A stretch of 10,725 bases of DNA from Patescibacteria group bacterium (GCA_018894495.1 JAHIOY010000043.1:1-10725), one strand, 5' to 3'; shown: positions 1 through 5,798, numbered from the stretch's first letter. Program-made: numbers and translations. The notes: generated by a model from the sequence alone, not told the origin.

Positions 1-501
1 ATGCCAATAGAAAAATCAGCCGGAGCCATAATTTTTAGAAAAGAGGATAATGAGATTTATTATCTTCTTTTGAATTATCCGTCTTCAACTAAGTCAGCGC
101 GAACTTACTGGGATTTTCCAAAGGGTCATATTGAAAAGGGGGAGACGATTGAGGAGACCGTAAAAAGGGAAGTTAAAGAGGAAACCGGGTTAAAAGATAT
201 AAAACTTGTTGAAGGATTCAAGGAATGGATAAAATATTTCTTTAAATTTAAAGGGAAAAATATTTTTAAAATAGTTGTTTTTTTATTAGCCGAGACCCCG
301 CACCAGAACCCCGAAGGAGAACAAGTTCCCTACGGGGCAGGCAAGTTCGGTACGGGGCAGGCAAAAACAAAAGAAGTCAAAATTTCTTTTGAGCATATTG
401 GCTATGAGTGGCTGCCTTATGAGGAAGCGCTTGGGCGGCTGACATTTAAAAACGCAAAAGAGGTTTTAATAAAAGCTCATCAATATCTTTTCAAAAATTA
501 A
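1..501 (+). CDS. Nudix hydrolase, diadenosine tetraphosphatase-like
   Basis: This 166-residue protein is a Nudix-fold pyrophosphohydrolase. A complete Nudix box (GX5EX7REUXEEXGU) spans residues 42-64, from GHIEKGE to REVKEETGL, and supplies the metal-binding glutamates. The preceding YWDFPKGH resembles the bis(5'-nucleosyl)-tetraphosphatase branch, which cleaves Ap4A-type dinucleotides; the substrate is inferred, not proven. The C-terminal part (FEHIGYEWLPYEEALGRLTFKNAKEVL) is also typical of that branch. Residues about 99-121 are a Pro/Gly-rich insert (PHQNPEGEQVPYGAGKFGTG) that I would not expect between LLAET and KEVKISFEH. It is encoded by a repeat-bearing segment. The ATG is at window position 1, so upstream signals are not visible. 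purF starts 28 bp downstream on the same strand, so the two are probably co-transcribed. Confidence 0.9.
   Translation: MPIEKSAGAIIFRKEDNEIYYLLLNYPSSTKSARTYWDFPKGHIEKGETIEETVKREVKEETGLKDIKLVEGFKEWIKYFFKFKGKNIFKIVVFLLAETPHQNPEGEQVPYGAGKFGTGQAKTKEVKISFEHIGYEWLPYEEALGRLTFKNAKEVLIKAHQYLFKN
292..366 (+). repeat. Repeat-bearing in-frame insert in the Nudix gene
   Basis: The 14-mer tacggggcaggcaa occurs at 331-344 and again at 351-364, a 20-bp period. The flanking sequence starts with gagaccccg (292-300), which resembles the gagacccgc that starts the GC-rich intergenic repeats at 2922 and 3711. A short stem (ccccg with cgggg) can form between about 309 and 337. The segment is GC-rich against AT-rich surroundings and encodes a Gly/Pro-rich stretch in frame. 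The exact insert boundaries are estimated from where the Nudix fold appears to be interrupted. Confidence 0.6.
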
Positions 502-529
502 ATTTAGTGGTAAAATTAAAATTACTAAA

Positions 530-1900
530 ATGTGCGGAGTTGTTGGTATAGTCAGTAAAAAAAGAGAGGCCGCTAAAGACCTCTACTGCGGTTTATACGC
601 GCTCCAGCATCGGGGCAAGGAGGCGGCCGGAATAGCGACTTTTGACGGGGGAAAATATTATTCCCGTCTGGGCATAGGGGAGATACCTATGGTTTTTCGA
701 AACGGGGCCTTAGAAAAACTTCCCGGCAGAATTGGCATAGCCCACAACCGCTACAGCACGGCCGGCGTAAGCAATCTGGCAAACATTCAGCCAATCAGAG
801 GCGTGTGGCAAGGAAACGAATTTTATATCGCGCATAATGGAAATTTGATTAACACCGAAACGTTGAGACAGCATTGTTTAGAAAGGGGATTTAAGTTTGA
901 GGCGACTTCTGACACCGGGGTGCTCGTGGCTTTAATTTCTTTAACCGAAGCCCCTTCTTTTGAAAAAGCGCTCGAACAGGTATTACTAAGAATCAGAGGC
1001 GCTTACGCCTTAGTTATTCTTTATCAAGACAAAATTATTGCGGCCAAAGACGAGCTTGGCATTCGGCCCCTTTGTTTTGGAAAAAGTGAAAATTATTTTG
1101 TGGTGGCTTCCGAAACCTGCGCCCTTTATCATTTGGGCGTTTCTTTAATAAGAGAACTTGACCCCGGTGAAATCTTAATTATAGATGAATCCGGAATAAA
1201 AGAATATTTTCACCCGCCGGTAAAAAAGAGAAAATTCTGCGTCTTTGAATTTGTTTATTTTCTCAGGCCGGATAGCATTATCTTTGGCAGGAGAGTAAAA
1301 GATGCCCAAAAAAATATGGGAAGATGTTTAGCAAAAGAATGTCCTGCTTCGGCCGATTTAGCCGTTCCTATTCCTGATTCCGGGAAATACGGCGGATATG
1401 GCTTTATCGAAAAATCAGGAATTAAAAATGGCGAAGAGGCAATTTTGAGGACTCATTTGGTTTCCCGCACTTTTATTGAGCCGGTTAAAGAGTTGAGGAA
1501 CAGGGGAGTGGAATTAAAGTTCGTTGTTATTGAGGAGGATGTGGCCGGGAAAAAGGTGGTTATTGTTGACGACTCCATTGTCAGGGGGACAACTCAAAAA
1601 AGATTGACTGCGCTCTTTAGAAAAGCAGGCGCCAAGGAGGTTCACGCTCGGGTTTTTTCTCCGCCTTACAGATACCCCTGTTATTACGGGATTGATACCT
1701 ATCGCGTTAAAGACGAATTGATTGCTCAGAGGAAAGAGGGCGATGTGGAAAAAATCAGAGACGAGTTGAATTTGGACTCTTTATGTTATTTAAGTTTGGA
1801 GTCATTGCTTAAAGCAATTATTGAGGTTTCCGGAGAAAAATTAACCAAAGATGATTTTTGCGCTTGTTGTTTTAGCGGCCAATATCCAATACCGATTTAA
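530..1900 (+). CDS. purF: Amidophosphoribosyltransferase
   Basis: PurF catalyses the first committed step of purine synthesis, making 5-phosphoribosylamine from PRPP and glutamine. The protein begins MCGVVGIV, so Cys2 is the N-terminal glutaminase nucleophile once Met is removed and no propeptide is present. Residues 1 to about 230 are the Ntn-type glutaminase domain (QHRGKEAAG at 26-34, HNRYSTAG at 72-79, HNGNL at 102-106). The phosphoribosyltransferase domain carries the PRPP loop VVIVDDSIVRGTT at 343-355. Cysteines 237, 384, 444 and 447 (KFCVFE, YPCYYG, CACCF) match the four [4Fe-4S] ligands of the Bacillus-type enzyme. The length of 456 is normal for the family. The start is fixed by the MCG N-terminus, although no clear Shine-Dalgarno is seen. 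The segment around 300-312 (IKNGEEAILRTHLVSRTF) departs from the usual wording. No other pur genes lie in the window. Confidence 0.95.
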   Translation: MCGVVGIVSKKREAAKDLYCGLYALQHRGKEAAGIATFDGGKYYSRLGIGEIPMVFRNGALEKLPGRIGIAHNRYSTAGVSNLANIQPIRGVWQGNEFYIAHNGNLINTETLRQHCLERGFKFEATSDTGVLVALISLTEAPSFEKALEQVLLRIRGAYALVILYQDKIIAAKDELGIRPLCFGKSENYFVVASETCALYHLGVSLIRELDPGEILIIDESGIKEYFHPPVKKRKFCVFEFVYFLRPDSIIFGRRVKDAQKNMGRCLAKECPASADLAVPIPDSGKYGGYGFIEKSGIKNGEEAILRTHLVSRTFIEPVKELRNRGVELKFVVIEEDVAGKKVVIVDDSIVRGTTQKRLTALFRKAGAKEVHARVFSPPYRYPCYYGIDTYRVKDELIAQRKEGDVEKIRDELNLDSLCYLSLESLLKAIIEVSGEKLTKDDFCACCFSGQYPIPI

Positions 1901-2032
1901 AATCCGAAGCACGAAATCCGAAGCACGAAACAATATTTAAATTCTAAATTCAAAAAATTAAACCGGTTTAGAGTTTTAAATTTTAATTATTTGGATTTGT
2001 TTCGGATTTCGGATTTAGAATTTCGAATTTAA
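1898..2032. repeat. Imperfect foldback repeat between purF and the guaB fragment
   Basis: This AT-rich stretch is an imperfect palindrome centred near 1965 on aaaccggttt (1960-1969). The 18-nt arms at 1914-1931 and 1999-2016 match as inverted repeats at 15 of 18 positions and are symmetric about that centre. The left side contains a tandem 14-mer, aaatccgaagcacg, at 1900-1913 and 1914-1927. Related words (aaatccgaaatccaaagcac) recur inside argS near 8838-8857. It fills nearly the whole 139-bp gap after purF. It may act as a bidirectional structured 3' end for purF, but no canonical terminator with a U-tract is present. Confidence 0.65.
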
Positions 2033-2039
2033 TAATTTT

Positions 2040-2165
2040 ATGGCAAAATTACATCCATCGCTAAAAAATAAAGAATTTTGGTGCAAAGACATTACTTTGA
2101 TTCCAAACCGCCTGCCTGATTTTGAAAGAGACGAGGTTGATTTGACAACTAATTTTACAAAAAAG
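2040..2165 (+). pseudogene. Displaced 5' fragment of guaB (IMP dehydrogenase)
   Basis: The first 42 codons encode MAKLHPSLKN, EFWCKDITLI and onward to DEVDLTTNFTKK. They match residues 1-42 of the complete guaB at 3939 with four amino-acid differences (P/Q, K/R, C/Y, N/R). Homology starts exactly at the ATG and ends after codon 42; the frame then continues into unrelated Lys-rich sequence and stops at 2276, overlapping the next gene. Several differences are synonymous, including Ser TCG versus AGT, so this is a diverged allele rather than a fresh copy. A central 53-bp block is identical. No good ribosome binding site precedes it. It is most likely a broken remnant left by recombination, though a short peptide could still be made. 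Confidence 0.85.
2094..2146 (+). repeat. 53-bp perfect direct repeat, copy 1 (guaB coding sequence)
   Basis: These 53 bases are identical to 3993-4045 inside the complete guaB. The sequence diverges on both sides of the identical block, as expected at a crossover or gene-conversion tract. The two copies are 1899 bp apart and bound the surface-protein and toxin-antitoxin genes. Confidence 0.9.
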
Positions 2166-2203
2166 TCGCAAAGGTCTAAAATAAAAATAAAAATAAAAAA
2201 CTT

Positions 2204-2846
2204 ATGGAAAAAGCAAAATCTTTACCCGCCCAAATTTTTCAAAGAAAAAATTGGGAGGGAGTCGCGCTTATTTTAGGGGTCTTAGTAACAAGTGTTTTTG
2301 TTAGTTATCTGGTCTTGGCTTGGACTGAGCCAACAAGCGCTCCTCCAGGCGGCAATGTCGCAGCGCCGCTTAACACCAGTATCAATGCCCAGGCAAAAGA
2401 AGGAGCTTTAATGCTTGGCGCTAATCCGGCTGTCATTACCGGCTTGATTGTCCAATATGGCAAGGTCGGCATCGGGACCACAAGTTAATGCGATTGGCGA
2501 AGGTGCGCAATCTGCTGAAGCAAGCGCTACTCCCGCCAGCTGGATTTCTACAACCGCTTGCTCAGGAATAAGCAGTGTATATTCTATTGATGCCCCCGTA
2601 CCTGGTACATGGTCTCCGAACAGTGGTTGCTTAGATGACGGAAGATGGCCTACGATAGGAGAATTGCAGTGTATTTATACTAATAAAAGTTCATTCGGTT
2701 CTTTCCCCGGCAATCTTGGTAACAGTGGCTATTTTTCCAGCACGCAGACCGAGGCAGCTAGTGAGGTGTGGGGCATTTACATGAGCAATGGTGACGTGGT
2801 GACGTTCTCTAAGTACTACCCCAGGGGTGTTCGTTGCGTGAAATGA
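2204..2846 (+). pseudogene. Frameshifted membrane-anchored surface protein with DUF1566-like C-terminus
   Basis: Two overlapping frames appear to be one gene. The first frame (2204-2488, 94 aa) has a membrane segment at residues 19-40, followed by WTEPTSAPPGGNVAAPLNTS and GLIVQYGKVGIGTTS, wording common in Patescibacteria surface proteins. It stops at a TAA at 2486. The second frame, open to 2846, continues QVNAIGEGAQ and ends in a DUF1566 (Lcl_C)-like domain: GRWPTIGELQ, SGYFSSTQTE, then RGVRCVK. It has no convincing start of its own, only a TTG inside the first frame. Related proteins usually read GIGTTSP at the junction, so a small deletion, perhaps between two acaagt words, could explain the break (inference). 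The first ATG lacks a clear ribosome binding site and lies within the tail of the guaB-fragment frame. The protein was probably displayed on the cell surface. A phase-variable gene or a sequencing error are alternatives. Confidence 0.65.
2727..2843 (+). other. Candidate variable region of a surface-displayed DUF1566-like domain
   Basis: The last 39 codons encode GYFSSTQTE, then VWGIYMSNGD, then SKYYPRGVRCVK. In DUF1566-type C-lectin-fold domains this is the ligand-facing end, and in some genomes it is the part rewritten by diversity-generating retroelements. Many codons here end in C or T, as expected if they derive from template AAC or AAT codons. No reverse transcriptase and no second copy (template repeat) is visible in the window, so the assignment is only suggestive. 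Confidence 0.3.
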
Positions 2847-3057
2847 GAAATGGTGTTAACTCTATTTTTCTTGGTCGGAAGAAAATAGGGACAGGTCCAT
2901 TTTTTCTGTTTAAAACCGACAGAGACCCGCCTTCGCGGGCAGTAGCCCGCTACCGCCGGGCGAAGGCCCGACCCCTGAGAAGTTAAAAGTTAAAAGCGCA
3001 AAATTAAAAGTTGCAATTCAAAATTAAAAGTTATAGGTAAATTCTGTAAAAATTGAT
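2847..3057. other. Non-coding gap with small hairpins and repeats
   Basis: There is no plausible gene here. The stretch holds a bulged hairpin around 2861-2887 (ctatttttctt with aagaaaatag), the word aatagggacaggtccat at 2884-2900 followed by a T-run, and the GC-rich multi-hairpin repeat at 2922-2970. It also contains a 14-bp direct repeat, caaaattaaaagtt, at 2999-3012 and 3019-3032. The T-run after 2900 could end transcription of the surface-protein gene, but no classic terminator stem is present. Confidence 0.6.
2922..2970. repeat. GC-rich multi-hairpin repeat, copy 1
   Basis: This 49-bp block is nearly identical to 3711-3759, differing only in a 3-nt spacer (agt versus cga). It contains three competing perfect stems: cccgc/gcggg, gcgggc/gcccgc and cgggc/gcccg. 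It is far more GC-rich than its surroundings. The two copies flank the antitoxin-toxin pair, which suggests a dispersed REP-like element. Confidence 0.85.
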
Positions 3058-3087
3058 TTGACTTTCAATTTTTGGTTGTGATAAGAT
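3058..3087 (+). promoter_or_regulatory. Sigma70-type promoter for the PIN toxin-antitoxin pair
   Basis: TTGACT at 3058-3063 and TAAGAT at 3082-3087 are separated by 18 bp. The antitoxin ATG at 3097 lies only 9 nt past the -10 box, so the transcript would be leaderless or nearly so. No Shine-Dalgarno is seen, which fits leaderless initiation. Confidence 0.6.
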
Positions 3088-3096
3088 AAAATTGCT

Positions 3097-3273
3097 ATGG
3101 AAAACACTACAATAACAAAAAAAAGAAATAAGGTTGAAATGCCTATTTACAAAATAAAGCGAGACATTGAGGTCTGGCGAGCAATTTGTGGAATTTGGAA
3201 GAGGAAAGGAGTTAAAGATATTATCAAGTGGCAAAGAAAAATCCGCCAAGAATGGGAACGGAAGATTCCCTAA
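3097..3273 (+). CDS. Small basic antitoxin-like protein upstream of PIN toxin
   Basis: This 58-residue gene begins MENTTITKKRNKVEMPIYKI and ends QRKIRQEWERKIP. It sits directly before the PIN-domain gene, with 9 bp between stop and start, and directly after a promoter, the arrangement expected of a VapB-type antitoxin. The C-terminal WQRKIRQEWERK resembles the toxin-wrapping tail (RKIRxEW) of some VapB antitoxins as I recall them. I see no clear AbrB or ribbon-helix-helix DNA-binding domain, so whether it autoregulates is unclear. It is Lys/Arg-rich with three Trp residues (27, 34, 45). The assignment rests mainly on context. Confidence 0.65.
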   Translation: MENTTITKKRNKVEMPIYKIKRDIEVWRAICGIWKRKGVKDIIKWQRKIRQEWERKIP

Positions 3274-3282
3274 TCTTTTTGT

Positions 3283-3648
3283 ATGTTTGCTCTCGATACG
3301 AACATTCTTATCTACTATAGTTTTGCTGATAAAAAAGTTGTCTCATTTCTGGAATCAAACCGCGAGGCAATTTTTTATCTTCCAAGCATCGTAGCGGTTG
3401 AATTTCTTTCTTACCCTCTTATAGACCAAGAAACAATAACCAAATTTCGACTTTTTGTTTCTCAAACGGTAGTAATCAACTTGGATCTTCGGATTGCGGA
3501 ATTATCTGCCGAATTAAGGAGAATTTATAAAATAAAATTAGCCGACGCCGTCATTGCCGCAACAGCAATAAGCACCAATTCCTACCTGGTGACTCGCGAT
3601 ATCAAAGATTTTAAAAAGATAAAAGGGCTTAAACTACTACCAATATAG
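3283..3648 (+). CDS. PIN-domain ribonuclease toxin, VapC-like
   Basis: This 121-residue protein is a complete single PIN domain. The acidic metal-binding residues are visible: Asp5 in LDTNILIYY, Glu40 in VAVEFLSY, Asp88 in KLADAVIAA, and Asp106/Asp109 in TRDIKDF. VapC toxins are Mg2+-dependent endoribonucleases that typically cut tRNA or rRNA and are held inactive by the cognate antitoxin. The target here cannot be predicted. The ATG at 3283 is the natural start because it precedes the first PIN strand by only three residues. The open frame is intact with all catalytic residues present, so the toxin should be active if expressed. The pair lies between the two guaB direct repeats and between two GC-rich repeats, suggesting a mobile or addictive cassette. 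Confidence 0.88.
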   Translation: MFALDTNILIYYSFADKKVVSFLESNREAIFYLPSIVAVEFLSYPLIDQETITKFRLFVSQTVVINLDLRIAELSAELRRIYKIKLADAVIAATAISTNSYLVTRDIKDFKKIKGLKLLPI

Positions 3649-3882
3649 AATGAAATAAAAAATCGGATATTCTTGGTCAAGTTTCCCTGTGGATAATAAA
3701 GAAACCAACGGAGACCCGCCTTCGCGGGCCGAAGCCCGCTACCGCCGGGCGAAGGCCCGTCTTCTGCTAAATCTCCGCTAAATAAACAATCAAAAAACCG
3801 ACAGGGACCCGCTCTCTGTCAATTTTAAGAATATCGGGGTTTGACCCCGACTGATTTTAAATTAAAACAGCAAAAGGGAAGA
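3649..3882. other. Non-coding gap between PIN toxin and guaB
   Basis: I see no gene here. It contains GC-rich repeat copy 2 (3711-3759), a hairpin with arms gacaggga/tctctgtc at 3800-3820 (one G:T pair) followed by aatttt, and a perfect 7-bp stem tcggggt/accccga at 3834-3850. The hairpin at 3800 may act as a weak terminator for the toxin gene. Neither hairpin has a long U-tract. Confidence 0.6.
3711..3759. repeat. GC-rich multi-hairpin repeat, copy 2
   Basis: This is the second copy of the 49-bp element seen at 2922-2970, in the same orientation and of the same length, differing only in the central spacer. A related start (accgacagggacccgc) follows at 3798, suggesting a degenerate third relative next to it. 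Confidence 0.85.
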
Positions 3883-3911
3883 TTGATTTTTAGTTTTATT
3901 TGCGCTAAAGT
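3883..3911 (+). promoter_or_regulatory. Promoter of guaB
   Basis: TTGATT at 3883-3888 and TAAAGT at 3906-3911 are spaced by 17 bp. A likely ribosome binding site, AAGGAA (3921-3926), lies 12 nt before the ATG at 3939. This start region is absent from the displaced copy at 2040, so the promoter came with the downstream copy. Confidence 0.55.
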
Positions 3912-3938
3912 AAAGAAAAAAAGGAATTTAAATTTAGT

Positions 3939-5459
3939 ATGGCAAAATTACATCAAAGTTTAAAAAATAGGGAATTTTGGTACAAAGACATCACTTTGAT
4001 TCCAAACCGCCTGCCTGATTTTGAAAGAGACGAGGTTGATTTGACCACCCGCTTTACAAAGAAAATAGCGCTTAAAACGCCTTTTGTTTCCTCGCCAATG
4101 GACACGGTCACGGAATCAAAAATGGCGATTTTAATGGCTCTGCACGGCGGTATCGGCGTTATTCACTATAATTTTTTAACTATTGATGAGCAAATTAGAG
4201 AAGCGGAAAAAGTGAAAAGATTTATGGCCGGCTTTGTTTTTAACCCGATTGTTTTTTCTCCGGAAAACACAATCAGAGACGTTTATGACATAAATGAAAG
4301 ATTGAATTTCTTCAGCGTGCCCATAACGGAAGACGGAACGCTTAATTCAAAATTAGTCGGGATTGTAACTCGCCGCGATGTAAGGTACCGAAAAGATATG
4401 GAAACGAAATTAAAAGACGTGATGACCGCCAGAGAAAAATTGAGAGTGGCTAAAAAATCAGCAACGGTTGAGAAAAATAATTTGAATTCAGCCGTTGAAA
4501 TTTTAAGAAAAAACAATTTGGATACTCTGCCGATTGTTGACGAAAAAGACCGGGTTGTGGCTTTGGTCACCGACTCCGACATCAGAAAGCAGGAGCAATT
4601 TCCCTTAGCCACTGTGGATGAGAATAAACGGCTAAGGGTTTTTATTGCCGTTGAAGCAAGATTGAAATTGGCAGAAGAAAGAATTAAAAAAGGATTCGCA
4701 GTTGGCGCAGACGGAATTTTAATTGACGCCGGCGTTGTTTTTAGAGAACAACTCGCGATTGCTAAATGGGCGAAGAAAAGTTTCCCGAAATTAGAAGTGG
4801 TTTTGGGGAGCGTTGATTCAGTCGAGATGGTTAAAGAATTATTAAAAGGTTCAGCGCGATATTGCGATGGCCTTAGGGTTGGAATTGGACCCGGCGCCGC
4901 CTGCATTACCCAGCAGGAATTGGGCACGGGCCGGGCACAGGCATCAGCCGTCTGGGACTGCGCCGAGGCGGTTAAAAAATTGGAAAGAAAATATGGACCT
5001 GTCCCTATTATTGCCGATGGCGGAATAAAGATTCCTGATTTAGCCAAGTTTTTATTTCGGAATAAAGAAAATTCCGAAATAAATAATGATATTCAAAAGC
5101 CGGGAGATATAAGCAAGGCGCTGGCCTTGGGCGCCCAGACCGTGATGATGGGGAAATTATTAGCGGGATTAGATGAGGCGCCCGGAGAGAAAGAATTTGA
5201 TTATGAAGAAAATAAAATGGTCAAAAAATATCGCGGTATGGGTTCATCCGAAGCAATGGAAAAGAGGGCAGCCGTAAGATACGGGATGGAAAAAATGAAA
5301 ATAAAAGTTCCCGAAGGCAGGGTAATGAAAGTGCCATATCGGGGTTCGGGTTACGATTTTATTCCTAAACTAATCGCCGGAGTGAAGCAAAGTTTTCAAA
5401 AACAAGGATTTAAAAACATCAAAGAACTTCAAAAAGAGGCGGATATTAGACCGATTTGA
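3939..5459 (+). CDS. guaB: IMP dehydrogenase, divergent
   Basis: GuaB oxidises IMP to XMP with NAD+, the first step from IMP to GMP. The fold is complete over 506 residues: an N-terminal barrel part (FVSSPMDTVTES at 49-60), a CBS pair at about 105-220 (VMTAREKL; LPIVDEKDRVVALVTDSDI), then the barrel with GIGPGAACIT, where Cys322 is the nucleophile, IIADGGI at 357-363 and the flap motif YRGMGSSEAM at 431-440. Two conserved motifs differ: the usual DTAHGHS is DAGVVFRE (263-270), and GNVxT is GSVDS (290-294). Residues about 364-388 are an insert, partly encoded by a perfect palindrome, before GDISKALALGA. The start is supported by the AAGGAA site and by the homologous fragment at 2040. The last 14 bp overlap the convergent rplT. 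Alternatively it could be an IMPDH/GMPR-family paralogue with changed cofactor use. Confidence 0.88.
   Translation: MAKLHQSLKNREFWYKDITLIPNRLPDFERDEVDLTTRFTKKIALKTPFVSSPMDTVTESKMAILMALHGGIGVIHYNFLTIDEQIREAEKVKRFMAGFVFNPIVFSPENTIRDVYDINERLNFFSVPITEDGTLNSKLVGIVTRRDVRYRKDMETKLKDVMTAREKLRVAKKSATVEKNNLNSAVEILRKNNLDTLPIVDEKDRVVALVTDSDIRKQEQFPLATVDENKRLRVFIAVEARLKLAEERIKKGFAVGADGILIDAGVVFREQLAIAKWAKKSFPKLEVVLGSVDSVEMVKELLKGSARYCDGLRVGIGPGAACITQQELGTGRAQASAVWDCAEAVKKLERKYGPVPIIADGGIKIPDLAKFLFRNKENSEINNDIQKPGDISKALALGAQTVMMGKLLAGLDEAPGEKEFDYEENKMVKKYRGMGSSEAMEKRAAVRYGMEKMKIKVPEGRVMKVPYRGSGYDFIPKLIAGVKQSFQKQGFKNIKELQKEADIRPI
3993..4045 (+). repeat. 53-bp perfect direct repeat, copy 2 (inside guaB)
   Basis: This matches 2094-2146 base for base. 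It encodes guaB residues from about 19 to 36 (TLIPNRLPDF, then ERDEVDLT). Recombination between the copies would delete 1899 bp and rebuild a complete guaB carrying the upstream 5' end. Confidence 0.9.
5051..5083 (+). repeat. Perfect palindrome in frame inside guaB
   Basis: Arms of 13 bp, tttatttcggaat (5051-5063) and attccgaaataaa (5071-5083), flank a 7-nt loop. The palindrome encodes roughly FLFRNKENSEI, within an insert between the conserved ADGGI and GDISKALALGA segments, where IMP dehydrogenases usually have only a few residues. The reading frame is kept. Confidence 0.85.
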
Positions 5460-5796
5460 CTTTTTCAATAATTTTTTCAAAAATTTGAGGATGCTCTTTG
5501 GCTAATTGGGATAGGACCTTTCGGTCAAGGTCAATTTTTTTCTCTTTTAAGAGATGAGTAAATTTGCTGTAAGAGATTCCATTAAGCCGGCAAGCGGCGT
5601 TTATTTGAACCTGCCACAGCCGTCTAAAATCTCTCTTTTTTCTTTTTCTGTCTTTATAAGCATGAGACCAGGCGTGATAGATTGCCACTTTGGCTAATTT
5701 AAACTTTGATTTTCTTCCCCAGTGAAAACCCTTGGTATATTTTAGCAAACGTTTTCTTCTTTTGTGAGCAATTTTTCCGCGTTTAACTCTTGCCAT
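5446..5796 (-). CDS. rplT: 50S ribosomal protein L20
   Basis: This 116-residue basic protein begins MARVKRGKIAHKRRKRLLK and contains KGFHWGRKSKFKLAK and RRLWQVQINAACRLNGISYSK in the order and spacing of bacterial L20. L20 binds 23S rRNA early in large-subunit assembly and in many bacteria represses its own operon. It is the last gene of the infC-rpmI-rplT block, starting 2 bp after rpmI ends. An AAGGT lies about 8 nt upstream of the ATG and can serve as the ribosome binding site. Its stop codon lies inside the 3' end of guaB on the opposite strand, with 14 bp shared, so no terminator separates the convergent genes. Confidence 0.97.
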   Translation of the reverse strand: MARVKRGKIAHKRRKRLLKYTKGFHWGRKSKFKLAKVAIYHAWSHAYKDRKRKKRDFRRLWQVQINAACRLNGISYSKFTHLLKEKKIDLDRKVLSQLAKEHPQIFEKIIEKVKSV

Positions 5797-5798
5797 AA

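Noticed and set aside
2040..2276. 78-residue open frame as a separate functional gene
   Set aside because: Only the first 42 codons match GuaB. The rest is Lys-rich read-through into the start of the next gene, so a broken fragment is the simpler reading.
3031..3394. Open frames overlapping the antitoxin and the PIN gene start
   Set aside because: The 58-residue frame at 3097 has the promoter and the spacing to the toxin; the others overlap it or the PIN gene out of frame.
3834..3850. Rho-independent terminator or riboswitch before guaB
   Set aside because: The stem tcggggt/accccga is perfect but lacks a U-tract, and it lies upstream of the guaB promoter, so it cannot control the guaB leader.
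4283..5047. Long open frame on the minus strand inside guaB (254 codons)
   Set aside because: It lies entirely opposite the well-supported guaB, has a Ser/Phe/Thr-rich composition typical of an antisense shadow, and shows no recognisable motif.
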